A stretch of DNA of 56,177 nt, taken from positions 1-56,177 of the forward strand of contig CACJGD010000004.1 in the NCBI GenBank assembly GCA_902592935.1, read 5' to 3'. The notes beneath the pieces were generated by a model. That model was given only the letters and a program-made list of their open reading frames with translations. It made no database searches and was not told the origin of the DNA. This document shows positions 9,119 to 18,170 of this stretch, one piece after another. How positions within the stretch are numbered: position 1 is the stretch's first letter; every line of letters starts with the position of its first letter. Made by a program: the position numbers and the translations under genes. This DNA comes from an uncultured Pelagibacteraceae bacterium. GTDB lineage: Bacteria > Pseudomonadota > Alphaproteobacteria > Pelagibacterales > Pelagibacteraceae.

Positions 9119-9877
9119 ATGAGTAAAAAAACTATTTGGATTACAGGCGGTAGTACTGGTATTGGCAAAGCTTTAGCAATTAAGTTTGTAAGTAAGGGAT
9201 GGAATGTTGCTGTATCTGCAAGAAGAGCTGAATTACTAAATGAGCTTTCAAATTCTTATGAAAATATTTCAAGTTTTCCTTTAGATGTAACAGATAAAGA
9301 AAAATGCAAAGAAGTATTTAATGAAATTAAAAACAAATATGAAAATATTGATATTTGTTTTTTTTCAACCGGAACATGGGATCCAAAAAAAGAAAAAGAT
9401 ATTGATGTAGAACAAATGGAAGATGTCTTTAAAGTAAATTTTTTTGGAACTGTAAATACCATTAAAGCAGTTGAGCAATACTTTAGAGATAAAAAAAATG
9501 GAATAATTACTATTGTTTCATCAATTGCAGGATATAGGGGGTTACCTAATTCAACTGGATATGGACCATCTAAATCTGCATTAAATAACTTAGTTGAGAG
9601 CTTGTACTTTGATTTTAAAAGATACAATGTGCGTGTTTGTTTAGTCTCTCCTGGATTTATTAAAACACCAATGACAGATAAAAATGATTTTAAAATGCCT
9701 TTTTTAAAAACTCCTGAGTATGCTGCAGATCAAATTTATGAAGGTCTAGTTAACAAAAATATATTTGAAATACATTTTCCAAAATCACTTACAATTACAT
9801 TAAAACTATTGAGTTTTTTACCAAGTAAAATTTATTTTGGTTTAGTTGGAAAACTAACGAAATATCAAAAAAAATAG
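9119..9877 (+). CDS. Short-chain dehydrogenase/reductase
   Basis: Classical SDR of 252 residues. It has the cofactor-binding TGGSTGIGKA motif near the N-terminus, an R-R after beta-2 that suggests NADPH preference, the catalytic Ser in IVSSIAG, the YGPSK active-site Tyr/Lys pair, and the SPGFIKTPMT stretch. The substrate is unknown. It is the only plus-strand gene among minus-strand lipid-modification genes, and SDRs of this kind often accompany the COG2907, DUF1365 and cyclopropane-synthase-like genes found next door. A role in the same fatty-acid modification is possible but unproven. It ends one base before the DUF3833 gene, tail to tail. Confidence 0.88.
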   Translation: MSKKTIWITGGSTGIGKALAIKFVSKGWNVAVSARRAELLNELSNSYENISSFPLDVTDKEKCKEVFNEIKNKYENIDICFFSTGTWDPKKEKDIDVEQMEDVFKVNFFGTVNTIKAVEQYFRDKKNGIITIVSSIAGYRGLPNSTGYGPSKSALNNLVESLYFDFKRYNVRVCLVSPGFIKTPMTDKNDFKMPFLKTPEYAADQIYEGLVNKNIFEIHFPKSLTITLKLLSFLPSKIYFGLVGKLTKYQKK

Positions 9878-10426
9878 TTAATCTTTTACAAATACGACTG
9901 TTAACTCAGCTACTTTAAAACCAAATTTAGTCATTATTGCTCTATTAATTGCAACTCTATCATCTTGTTTAAAAATCCAATCATCGAAAGTTATTTTTAA
10001 TTCTTTACCTTTAACTGGAACTAATAAAACATATTCAAATTTAAACGCTGGTCCGTAAGAATATCCTATTGCTTTACCTACAACATCCCCTGCTGTTCCT
10101 TCATAATTGTGCTCATCAATTTTATTTATTGTCCATTCTCGGTCTTGAATTTCACCATCGTCCCAATTGAATTTTTCTTTAAGAATTAATTGTTTTCCAT
10201 CCCAAGTTCCATTTAGGTCTGCAGAAAATTGTCTTGTAACTTTTCCTGATCTATTTTGTAGAACACCCCAAGCCTTAACATTTCCAGATAAATATTCCTC
10301 AATAATTAATCTTGGTTTTTTGTTTTTAAAGTCTTCTGGTTTCATAGCACTATTATTTGAGCAACTTGTAATTAAGAATAATGAAATTATCAATGAAATT
10401 GACTTAATTATTTTTATATGTCGCAT
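9878..10426 (-). CDS. DUF3833 family lipoprotein
   Basis: Predicted lipoprotein of unknown molecular function. The start at 10426 is preferred to the in-frame ATG at 10438 because a GGAG ribosome site sits six bases upstream of it (10433-10436). The protein opens with basic residues, a hydrophobic stretch and a lipobox ending LITSC, so cleavage and lipidation at that Cys are expected. The rest is a beta-rich domain with the family pattern (FNWDDGEIQDREWTI, DWIFKQDDRVAINRA). DUF3833 genes usually sit with cyclopropane-synthase-like genes, as here. Confidence 0.85.
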   Translation of the reverse strand: MRHIKIIKSISLIISLFLITSCSNNSAMKPEDFKNKKPRLIIEEYLSGNVKAWGVLQNRSGKVTRQFSADLNGTWDGKQLILKEKFNWDDGEIQDREWTINKIDEHNYEGTAGDVVGKAIGYSYGPAFKFEYVLLVPVKGKELKITFDDWIFKQDDRVAINRAIMTKFGFKVAELTVVFVKD

Positions 10427-10443
10427 AAATATCTCCATTATTT

Positions 10444-11622
10444 TTATTTGTTTTGTATTGAAAATTGTATCAGATCAATATTTTTTGACTTAAATCCTGC
10501 TTCACAATAAGAAAGGTAAAACTCCCACATTCTTTTAAATGTTGAGTCAAAACCTTGATTTTTTATTAAATCCCATTTTTTTAAAAACTCATTTCTCCAT
10601 ATAGCTAATGTATTTGCATAATGGTCAGCATAAGAAATATATGAATTAATAATTAAGTCGTTGTCAGAAACATATCTATTAATACTATTTTTATTTGGTA
10701 AAAAACCACCTGGAAAAATATATTTTTGAATAAAATCCTGTTTGTTTTTGTATCTATCAAATAACCTATCATCGATGGTAATTGCTTGAATAGCAGCTTT
10801 TCCACCATCAGATAAGTTATTCTTTATAGTTTTAAAATATCCCTCTAAATAATTTTGACCAACAGCCTCGATCATCTCTATAGAAGCAATTGAATTGTAT
10901 TTGCCTTTAAGATCTCTGTAATCTTTTATTTCAATATTAACTTTTTCATTTAAACCACAATTAAAAATTCTTTCTTTTGCGTATTCAAATTGTTTTTTTG
11001 ATATTGTAATACAGTCTAGCTTAACATCGTATTTTTTGCCTAGATACTCAGCAAAACCTCCCCAACCACATCCTATTTCTAAAACTTTGTCACCATTATT
11101 TGGTTTAATTAGATCAATTAATTTTTGATATTTGTTATTTTGAGCATCAGAAAGATTTTTTGATTTATCATCAAAAATAGCACTGGAGTATGTAAGTGTG
11201 CCATCTAACCAAAGAGAAAAAAAATCATTGCCAAGATCGTAATGCTTGGCAATATTTTCTTTACTACGGCTTTTTGTATTTTTTATTATTTTATTTTTAA
11301 CAAAATTAATTATTGGAAAATCAAGAAGGCCTGAAAATTTATGTACCACTTCTATATTTCTCGCAGTTAATTCAATTAAATTTGATAAGTTGTCAGTTTC
11401 AAATTCACCTCTCATGTAACTCTCAGCAAATCCAATACTACCACCTCTAATTAAATTATAATTAAAATCTGGTTTTTTTATTAAGATATTTGCATGTAAT
11501 TTTTCATTTGAATTTCCAAACTTTAATACTTTTTCATCACATGTAGTTAATTCAAGATAACCATGGCTTATATTATTAAGAAATTTAAAAACTAATTTAT
11601 CTGCTGCGTTATTTAAAAACAT
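10444..11622 (-). CDS. cfa: Cyclopropane-fatty-acyl-phospholipid synthase-like methyltransferase
   Basis: SAM-dependent methyltransferase that modifies double bonds of acyl chains in membrane phospholipids, giving cyclopropane or methylated acids. The N-terminal ~120 residues are the family's lipid-facing domain. The SAM-binding motif VLEIGCGWGG lies at residues 180-189. Typical family blocks follow: HYDLGNDFF, GTLTYSSAIF, IEMIEAVGQNY, and the FPGGFLP stretch. At 392 residues it is a normal length. In alphaproteobacteria a relative in a similar gene group makes methylated furan fatty acids, so the product may be a methyl or furan lipid, not a cyclopropane one. It abuts DUF1365. Confidence 0.92.
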   Translation of the reverse strand: MFLNNAADKLVFKFLNNISHGYLELTTCDEKVLKFGNSNEKLHANILIKKPDFNYNLIRGGSIGFAESYMRGEFETDNLSNLIELTARNIEVVHKFSGLLDFPIINFVKNKIIKNTKSRSKENIAKHYDLGNDFFSLWLDGTLTYSSAIFDDKSKNLSDAQNNKYQKLIDLIKPNNGDKVLEIGCGWGGFAEYLGKKYDVKLDCITISKKQFEYAKERIFNCGLNEKVNIEIKDYRDLKGKYNSIASIEMIEAVGQNYLEGYFKTIKNNLSDGGKAAIQAITIDDRLFDRYKNKQDFIQKYIFPGGFLPNKNSINRYVSDNDLIINSYISYADHYANTLAIWRNEFLKKWDLIKNQGFDSTFKRMWEFYLSYCEAGFKSKNIDLIQFSIQNK

Positions 11623-12386
11623 TAATTTTCTACTGTTAAATTATTTTTAATTTTAAATTTTTTCTTAATAAATTTTATTCCTTTAATCCACAATTTAAAC
11701 GCTTCAAAATGTATCGCAGAGATAATTTTAAATGTCATTAAAGGGTGTTTTAGATAAGAATTCATTAAGTTTTTACTTGTCAATTCAGATCTTTCGCCAT
11801 CTTGAGACGCGAAAAGAATTTTTCCTTCTTGATCATATTGATCTATTACAACCGATAACTTCTGCTCTGGATTTAATATCCTAAAAAAATAATTACAATC
11901 CATTTCAATAAATGGTGATACATGAAATTTTTTTGAGCAATTATTTTGAATTAATTTATTTTGACTCTCCACTTTAAAAACATAAGTATGTTGCTCATCA
12001 AATGTATTTTTAACTTCATATAAAATAGAAATTAAATTATCATTTTTATCATATACAAAAAAAATACTTAGTGGATTAAAAACATAACCTAATATTCTTG
12101 GATAACATAAAAGTTTAACTTTTATATTTTCTGTACTGATTTCATTGCTAATTAGATTTTTTTTTACCCACTCAAAAAGAGATGACCCATCACGTTCTCC
12201 ATGATCTTTCTCATAAAAACTAATTAGATTAAATTTATTGAAAGAAAAAAATTTTAATTTTTTATTAAGTTCATTAAGTTCTGACAGATCAATTAATATT
12301 GAAAATACTTTATATTTAAAAAAATGTTCTTTTGGTTTGAATCTCTTATGGATTACATTTCCATTATATATACAAGAATTAAACAT
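11622..12386 (-). CDS. DUF1365 domain protein
   Basis: Conserved protein of 254 residues, biochemical role unknown. It shows the DUF1365 opening (IYNGNVIHKRFKPKEHFFKYKVF), the CYPRILGYVFNPLSIFFVYD block, and KFHVSPFIEMD. The family is almost always found beside a COG2907 amine oxidase and a Cfa-like methyltransferase. Here it overlaps the oxidase gene by 8 bp and abuts the methyltransferase. A function in acyl-chain modification is inferred from that linkage only. Confidence 0.9.
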   Translation of the reverse strand: MFNSCIYNGNVIHKRFKPKEHFFKYKVFSILIDLSELNELNKKLKFFSFNKFNLISFYEKDHGERDGSSLFEWVKKNLISNEISTENIKVKLLCYPRILGYVFNPLSIFFVYDKNDNLISILYEVKNTFDEQHTYVFKVESQNKLIQNNCSKKFHVSPFIEMDCNYFFRILNPEQKLSVVIDQYDQEGKILFASQDGERSELTSKNLMNSYLKHPLMTFKIISAIHFEAFKLWIKGIKFIKKKFKIKNNLTVEN

Positions 12387-13617
12387 TAAGGTTTTTCAGC
12401 ATTTCAATAGATGATTTTATTCCATCTTCATGAAATCCGTAACCAAAATAACTCCCACAAAAAAGTAAATCTTTTTGGTTTTGTATTTTAACAAGCTCTG
12501 ATTGGGCATCTAATGCTTTTTGATCATAATAAGGATGTGTAAATTTTACTTTTCTCAATATTTTTTTCTCATCAATTTTGAAGTAAGGATTTAGTGTTAA
12601 GAAAATATTTTCATCACAATTTAAATTTTGTAATAAATTTAACCAGTAGGTTATTGAATTTTTCTCTAAATTCTTGTCATCTATTGATGAATTCCAAGAA
12701 GACCAAGCTTTTTTATTTTTTGGCATGGCCCGCTGATCTGTATGTATGTAAGCTATATTTTCTTTGTAGCTAAAATTCGAGAGAATATTTTTCTCATCAT
12801 CAGTTGGATTTTCAATTAACTTTAAGGCTTCATCAGCATGTGTCGCCAGAACTACTTTTTCATAATCAAAAAATTCACTTTCTCCACCATAATATAAATC
12901 TAATCCTGATGATTTCCTTTTTATTTTTGTAACTTTATAATTTTTATAATGTTCACCGCTTATTTGCGAAAGTATTTTACTTACATAAGTTCTGCTTCTA
13001 TTAGTTACCGTGTACCACTGTGGTCTGTTTTTTAATTTAAACAAACCATGATTTTGAAAAAATCTTAGAAAAAAACTAATTGGCATTTTGCTCGCTTCAT
13101 AAGGAGGCATAGACCAAATTGCAGATACCATTGGTATTATATGATAATCAACAAATGTTTTAGATAATTTATTGGCTTTTAAATATTCGCCTAGAGTAAT
13201 TTTATCATTAGATATATTTACTTGATCACTTTTTTTATAGAATTTAATTATGTCAAAAAACATTTTTAAGAACTCTAAGTTTAATAAATTTGATTTATTT
13301 GAGAAAATTCCACTCAATCCTTTTCCGCAATATTCAAAATTTGTGTTATCTACTGAAACTGAAAAAGACATATTGCTTTTTTCAATTTGAATGTCATTTT
13401 CATTAAAAAAATTAATTAAATTTGGATAAGTTTGAAAATTAAAAACAATAAAACCAATGTCTACTGAAACTTTTTTTTCATCAAGAAATAAATCTATTGT
13501 ATAAGAATGTCCACCAAAATGGTCTTCTCTCTCAAAAAGATCTACCTGATGTTTTTTTGATAAATAATAAGCAGCACTTAATCCAGAAATTCCTGAGCCA
13601 ACAACAGCAATTTTCAT
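12379..13617 (-). CDS. FAD-dependent amine oxidase/desaturase-like protein (COG2907)
   Basis: NAD(P)/FAD-binding protein of 412 residues. The start shows the dinucleotide motif VGSGISGLSAAYYLSKKH followed by the second-strand acid (DLFERED), then GGHSYTI. Further on are the VDIGFIVFN and the C-terminal FCGSYFGYGFHEDGI blocks typical of COG2907, related to phytoene desaturase and amine oxidase flavoproteins. Linked with DUF1365 and the Cfa-like enzyme, it is likely the redox step of a fatty-acid modification. It begins only 6 bp after gcvP, so it may be read from the glycine-controlled transcript. Confidence 0.88.
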   Translation of the reverse strand: MKIAVVGSGISGLSAAYYLSKKHQVDLFEREDHFGGHSYTIDLFLDEKKVSVDIGFIVFNFQTYPNLINFFNENDIQIEKSNMSFSVSVDNTNFEYCGKGLSGIFSNKSNLLNLEFLKMFFDIIKFYKKSDQVNISNDKITLGEYLKANKLSKTFVDYHIIPMVSAIWSMPPYEASKMPISFFLRFFQNHGLFKLKNRPQWYTVTNRSRTYVSKILSQISGEHYKNYKVTKIKRKSSGLDLYYGGESEFFDYEKVVLATHADEALKLIENPTDDEKNILSNFSYKENIAYIHTDQRAMPKNKKAWSSWNSSIDDKNLEKNSITYWLNLLQNLNCDENIFLTLNPYFKIDEKKILRKVKFTHPYYDQKALDAQSELVKIQNQKDLLFCGSYFGYGFHEDGIKSSIEMLKNLNV

Positions 13618-13623
13618 TAATTA

Positions 13624-16494
13624 TTATGCTGCATCTTCTTTAAACTCATCCATACTTGGACAAGTACAAAAAATATTTTTATCTCCGTATACGTTATCAA
13701 CTCTTGCAACAGGAGGCCAAAATTTATTTGCTTTTAAGAATTTTGCTGGATATGCAGCTTGCTCTCTAGAATATTTATGATTCCATTCATCTGAGGCTAA
13801 TTCAATATCAGTATGAGGTGCATTTTTAATTGGATTATCAACTTTATCAAATTTTCCTGACTTGATCATATCTATTTCTGATTTAATGCTAATCAAAGTA
13901 TCACAAAATCTATCCAGTTCAGACAAGCTTTCACTTTCAGTTGGTTCAATCATCATTGTACCTGCTACTGGCCATGACATTGTTGGTGCATGAAAACCAT
14001 AATCGATCAATCTTTTAGCTATATCTTCTTCAGTAATCCCTGTTTCACTTTTTATTGAACGTATATCAATTATGCATTCATGGGCTACGTTTCCGTTTGA
14101 GCCTTTATAAAGAATTGGATAATGGTCTTTAAGTCTATGAGCTATATAATTTGCATTTAAAATTGCAACTTGCGTTGCTAATTTTAAACCTTCAGAACCC
14201 ATCATTTTAATATACATCCAAGAAATTGATAAAATACTTGAACTTCCCCAAGGTGCTGCTGAAACTGCTCCTATTCCTGTTGCAGGTCCACAGTCTTTAA
14301 CAACTGGATGATTAGGTAAATAAACCTGTAAATGTCTTTTACATGCAATTGGTCCCATTCCAGGTCCTCCACCGCCATGTGGAATACAGAATGTTTTGTG
14401 TAAGTTTATGTGGCAAACATCTGGACCAAAATTTCCAGGTCTTGCTATACCAACAAGCGCATTTAAATTTGCACCATCCATATAAACTTGACCACCATGT
14501 TTATGAATTAACTCACATATATCCGTAATTTTTTCCTCAAATACTCCGTGAGTAGATGGATAAGTGACCATTAATGCACCAAGATTTTCAGAATGCATTT
14601 CAGCTTTTTTCTTTAAATCTTTAAAATCAACATTTCCTTCTTTATCACAATCAACAACAACAACTTTCATTCCAACCATTTGTGCACTAGCAGGATTAGT
14701 TCCATGTGCTGAACTTGGTATTAAACATATATTCCTGTTTTCTTCGCCTCTATCTAAATGATACTTTCTAATAACCATTAATCCTGCATATTCCCCTTGA
14801 GCACCTGCATTTGGTTGAAGCGAAACACCAGAAAAACCGGTAATTGATCTAAGCCAATTTTTAAGATCAGTGAATAAATCTCTATATCCTTCCATCTGCT
14901 CAATAGGCACAAATGGATGAGGCTCTGCTAATTCTCTCCATGAGATAGGTATCATTTCTGCTGTAGCATTTAATTTCATAGTACATGAACCAAGTGCAAT
15001 CATAGTTCTATTAAGAGCTATATCTTTATCTTCTAATTTTTTTAAATATCTAAGCATCTCAGTTTCTGAATGATATGAATTAAAAACAGGGTGCTCTAAA
15101 TATTTTGAAGTTCTTAATAAATTTTTTGGAAGATTGGGTAAACTTACTGTTGGATCTTCTTTTTTAATTGATTCTGCTGCATTAAAAATTTTTAGTAATT
15201 GATTTACTCTATAAACATTTTTCTTTTCATCGAAAGAAACTGCTAGCATTTCAGAATTTACTTTTCTGATATTTACTTTTTGATCTAAAGCATTTTTATA
15301 GATTTGATCAGTTTTATCTTTAGTAACAATTGTAACCGTATCAAAGAAATGATCTGAATAAATTTCATATCCTGATTGTTTTAATTTATCTGCAAAGTTT
15401 TTAGCTAATTGAGAAACTCTCTCAGCAATAGTTCGGATACCATCTGGACCATGATAAATAGCATATGCTGCTGAAACAATTGCTAATAAAGCTTGGGCAG
15501 TACAAATATTACTTGTAGCCTTATCTCTTCTTATATGTTGTTCCCTAGTTTGTAATGATAATCTGTATGCTTTGTTCCCGTGTCTATCAACAGATACACC
15601 AACAATTCTTCCTGGCATAGATCTTTTGTATTCGTCTTTAGTTGCAAAGAAGGCTGCATGAGGCCCACCGTAGCCCATTGGAATTCCAAATCTTTGAGAA
15701 CTTCCTACAGCAATGTCTGCTCCTAGTTCTCTTGGTGTTTTTAACTTGGCAAGTGCTAATAAATCACAAGCTAAAATTGCTTTACCATTTTTTTTATGAA
15801 TTTTACTTATTGCTTCACTTGGATCTTTTATATCTCCTAGTGTTCCCGGATATTGTAATATACCACAAACTAAATCTTCTTTTAATTGATCTAATACTTT
15901 ATCTTCATCACCAACAAGTACTTTTAATCCCATTGGTTCTGCTCTTGTTTGAATTACATCGATTGTCTGTGGGTGACAATTTTCTGAGACAAAAACTAAA
16001 TTACTATCTTTTTTATTTAATCTATGACTTAACCCCATTGCCTCTGCAGCTGCTGTTCCTTCATCTAATAAAGATGCATTTGCAATATCCATTCCTGTGA
16101 AATCAACTATCATTTGTTGGAAATTAAGTAACATCTCTAATCTTCCTTGAGCCACCTCGGGCTGATAAGGTGTATAAGAAGTGTACCAACCTGGATTTTC
16201 TAAAATATTTCTTAGAATTACGTATGGTGTATAAGTGCCGTAGTAACCCATTCCTATGAAGTTAGAGTAAATTTGATTTTTTTTTGAAATTGCTTTTAAT
16301 TTTCTTAATGCTTCATATTCTGAATTTGACTCACCAATATTTAATTCGTCTTTCAATTGGATTTTTTCTGGAACTGTACTTTTGATTAAATCATCTAGTG
16401 ATTTGTAATTAAGTTCCTTAAGCATTTTATTTTGATCTTCATCTGAAGGTCCGATGTGTCTTTTTAAAAAATCTTTTTGAGAATTATGTAACAT
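13624..16494 (-). CDS. gcvP: Glycine dehydrogenase (decarboxylating), P protein
   Basis: PLP enzyme that decarboxylates glycine and passes the aminomethyl group to the lipoyl arm of GcvH. The 956-residue chain is the fused type (alpha plus beta in one polypeptide). N-terminal signatures include the RHIGP start, the GMGYYGTYTP block and LLDEGTAAAEAM. The C-terminal half has GSCTMKLNA, QPNAGAQGEYAG and the PLP-lysine region HKTFCIPHGGGGPG. Its ATG overlaps the gcvH stop (TAATG), so translation is coupled. With GcvT, GcvH and lipoamide dehydrogenase (not in the window) it supplies methylene-THF, CO2 and ammonia. Confidence 0.97.
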   Translation of the reverse strand: MLHNSQKDFLKRHIGPSDEDQNKMLKELNYKSLDDLIKSTVPEKIQLKDELNIGESNSEYEALRKLKAISKKNQIYSNFIGMGYYGTYTPYVILRNILENPGWYTSYTPYQPEVAQGRLEMLLNFQQMIVDFTGMDIANASLLDEGTAAAEAMGLSHRLNKKDSNLVFVSENCHPQTIDVIQTRAEPMGLKVLVGDEDKVLDQLKEDLVCGILQYPGTLGDIKDPSEAISKIHKKNGKAILACDLLALAKLKTPRELGADIAVGSSQRFGIPMGYGGPHAAFFATKDEYKRSMPGRIVGVSVDRHGNKAYRLSLQTREQHIRRDKATSNICTAQALLAIVSAAYAIYHGPDGIRTIAERVSQLAKNFADKLKQSGYEIYSDHFFDTVTIVTKDKTDQIYKNALDQKVNIRKVNSEMLAVSFDEKKNVYRVNQLLKIFNAAESIKKEDPTVSLPNLPKNLLRTSKYLEHPVFNSYHSETEMLRYLKKLEDKDIALNRTMIALGSCTMKLNATAEMIPISWRELAEPHPFVPIEQMEGYRDLFTDLKNWLRSITGFSGVSLQPNAGAQGEYAGLMVIRKYHLDRGEENRNICLIPSSAHGTNPASAQMVGMKVVVVDCDKEGNVDFKDLKKKAEMHSENLGALMVTYPSTHGVFEEKITDICELIHKHGGQVYMDGANLNALVGIARPGNFGPDVCHINLHKTFCIPHGGGGPGMGPIACKRHLQVYLPNHPVVKDCGPATGIGAVSAAPWGSSSILSISWMYIKMMGSEGLKLATQVAILNANYIAHRLKDHYPILYKGSNGNVAHECIIDIRSIKSETGITEEDIAKRLIDYGFHAPTMSWPVAGTMMIEPTESESLSELDRFCDTLISIKSEIDMIKSGKFDKVDNPIKNAPHTDIELASDEWNHKYSREQAAYPAKFLKANKFWPPVARVDNVYGDKNIFCTCPSMDEFKEDAA

Positions 16495-16874
16495 TAGCTA
16501 GCACTCTCCTTTGCAAATTTATCGTATTCTTCTTTGTTCATTAAGCTATCCATTTCAGATTGATCTTTCATTTTAAGTTTAAAAAACCATGCTGAGCCCT
16601 CTGGATCTTCATTAATTTTAGAAGGATCATCTACAATAGCTTGATTAGTATCTACTACTTCGCCACTAACTGGAGTATAAACATCACTAGCAGCTTTCGT
16701 GGACTCTACTACTCCTGCTGTACCATCTTTTTCAACATTAGATCCTTTTTCAGGAAGTTCTGCAAAAACTATGTCACCAAGCATTTCTGTTGCATGTTTT
16801 GTAATTCCTATTGTGGCTACATCTCCCTCTAAAGTAATCCACTCATGTTCTTTAGAAAATTTTACTTCACTCAT
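16494..16874 (-). CDS. gcvH: Glycine cleavage system H protein
   Basis: Lipoylated shuttle protein of the glycine cleavage system. The 126 residues hold the lipoyl site Lys60 in the [10 protein letters not shown] motif, with the hairpin around it (TAGVVES and [10 protein letters not shown]). It carries the aminomethyl intermediate from GcvP to GcvT. Both ends overlap neighbours by one base: gcvT upstream and gcvP downstream. That points to coupled translation from the riboswitch-controlled transcript. Confidence 0.97.
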   Translation of the reverse strand: MSEVKFSKEHEWITLEGDVATIGITKHATEMLGDIVFAELPEKGSNVEKDGTAGVVESTKAASDVYTPVSGEVVDTNQAIVDDPSKINEDPEGSAWFFKLKMKDQSEMDSLMNKEEYDKFAKESAS

Positions 16875-17977
16875 TAATTTACTCCTTTCACATAATTTTT
16901 TTTATAAAATGGTAATGCACAAACATTTGCTGGATGTTTTTTCCCTCTTACCTCAAGCAAAATTTTAGTATCAACTTTCGAAAACTCTTTATCAACATAA
17001 CCCATCGCTATAGGACCGTTTACACTTGGTCCAAACGTTCCACTAGTTATCTCACCAATTTGTTTATCTGTATCATTAAATATTTTTGTTTTTTCTCTTG
17101 CAATCAGCCTACCCTCAGGCTTAATCCCTACTCTTATTTGGCTTGCTCCATCTTGTATTTGGTTCATAATTTTTTTCGATCCAATAAAACCTCCATTTGA
17201 TAATCTAGATTTTGAGATTGCCCATCTAAGGTTTGCCTCAACTGGTGTTTTATTAATATCTAGTTCGTGACCATATAAACATAATCCAGCTTCTAATCTC
17301 AAGGTATCTCTTGCCCCAAGTCCTATAAGTTGTGCTCCCTTTTGTATTAAATTTTCAACAAATTTTTCAACTTTATCGTTAGAAATTGAAATTTCAAATC
17401 CATCCTCCCCTGTATAACCTGATCTTGTGACAAATAATTTTTGACTATCAGAATCGAACCAATTTCCTGTCATAAAATTTAATTGATCAACCCCATTTAT
17501 AACTGAGTTTAAAATTTCAACAGACTTAGGCCCTTGAATTGCTATCAAAGATCTATTGTTGTCTAAATTCATTTTAAATTTTGAACCTAGTAAATTAGAT
17601 AAAATTTCAAAATCTTTATCTTTGCAAGCAGCATTTAAGATAATTAAATACCCCTCCTCTATTTTAGTAATAATTAAATCATCATAAATTCCAGCATCTT
17701 CATTCATTAAAAAACTATACTTAGAGCAGTTTTGTTTTAGATTTTTTAAATCTAATGGAAAAATCTTTTCTAATTCTTCTGTTAAACTTTCATCACCATA
17801 TATAAATAATTGACCCATATGAGATACATCAAATATTCCAGAATTCGATCTTGTGAATTTATGTTCTTCAATAATACCTTTGCTATACTGAATGGGCATT
17901 TCGTATCCCGCAAATTCAACAAATTTAGCGTTGTTACTTTGATGAAGTTTATTTAGCGATGTTTTTTTTATTTCCAT
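16874..17977 (-). CDS. gcvT: Aminomethyltransferase, T protein
   Basis: Transfers the C1 unit from the GcvH lipoyl arm to tetrahydrofolate and releases ammonia. The protein (367 residues) has the family pattern: [21 protein letters not shown], a folate-contact region with [19 protein letters not shown], and [21 protein letters not shown]. It is the first gene of gcvTHP. Control is by the tandem glycine riboswitch whose 3' edge runs into its start codon. No strong ribosome site is seen; the nearest purine run is AGAG five bases before the ATG, inside the switching helix. Confidence 0.97.
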   Translation of the reverse strand: MEIKKTSLNKLHQSNNAKFVEFAGYEMPIQYSKGIIEEHKFTRSNSGIFDVSHMGQLFIYGDESLTEELEKIFPLDLKNLKQNCSKYSFLMNEDAGIYDDLIITKIEEGYLIILNAACKDKDFEILSNLLGSKFKMNLDNNRSLIAIQGPKSVEILNSVINGVDQLNFMTGNWFDSDSQKLFVTRSGYTGEDGFEISISNDKVEKFVENLIQKGAQLIGLGARDTLRLEAGLCLYGHELDINKTPVEANLRWAISKSRLSNGGFIGSKKIMNQIQDGASQIRVGIKPEGRLIAREKTKIFNDTDKQIGEITSGTFGPSVNGPIAMGYVDKEFSKVDTKILLEVRGKKHPANVCALPFYKKNYVKGVN

Positions 17978-18131
17978 ATTAACTCTACTGTGCCCCCTCT
18001 GTCTTGTTGCCTGAGAGATTTGCTCCTTCGGCGAGAATAATTCTCTTTCCAGAGTTAATATGTACGGTCCTTTTGCCTGAGAGTTTCCGGGGTGGTTGCT
18101 CCTTCGGCGCTACAAAAGTAGTCTCTCCCGT
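17976..18131 (-). ncRNA. Tandem glycine riboswitch of the gcvTHP operon
   Basis: Two glycine aptamers lie in tandem on the minus strand. Aptamer 1 (about 18067-18131) starts CGGGAGAG, has GCCGAAGGAGCAA, and closes with CUCUCAGG and P1 UACGG/CCGUA. Aptamer 2 (about 17996-18056) repeats the core (GGAAAGAG, CGCCGAAGGAGCAA, CUCUCAGG) with P1 CUCUG/CAGAG. The leader then runs straight into gcvT. An 11-base sequence at 18051-18061 is a perfect complement of 17976-17986, which includes the first two bases of the start codon. It would compete with P1 of aptamer 2, suggesting translation is ON with glycine. Glycine riboswitches on gcvT are known in SAR11. Confidence 0.95.
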
Positions 18132-18170
18132 ATATAAATTTATAGCACATTTAAAATGTTTATGTGAAAT

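Noticed and set aside
15642-16100. A 152-residue plus-strand frame opposite gcvP, rich in Leu and His
   Set aside because: Shadow of a strongly conserved gene; the composition is an antisense artefact.
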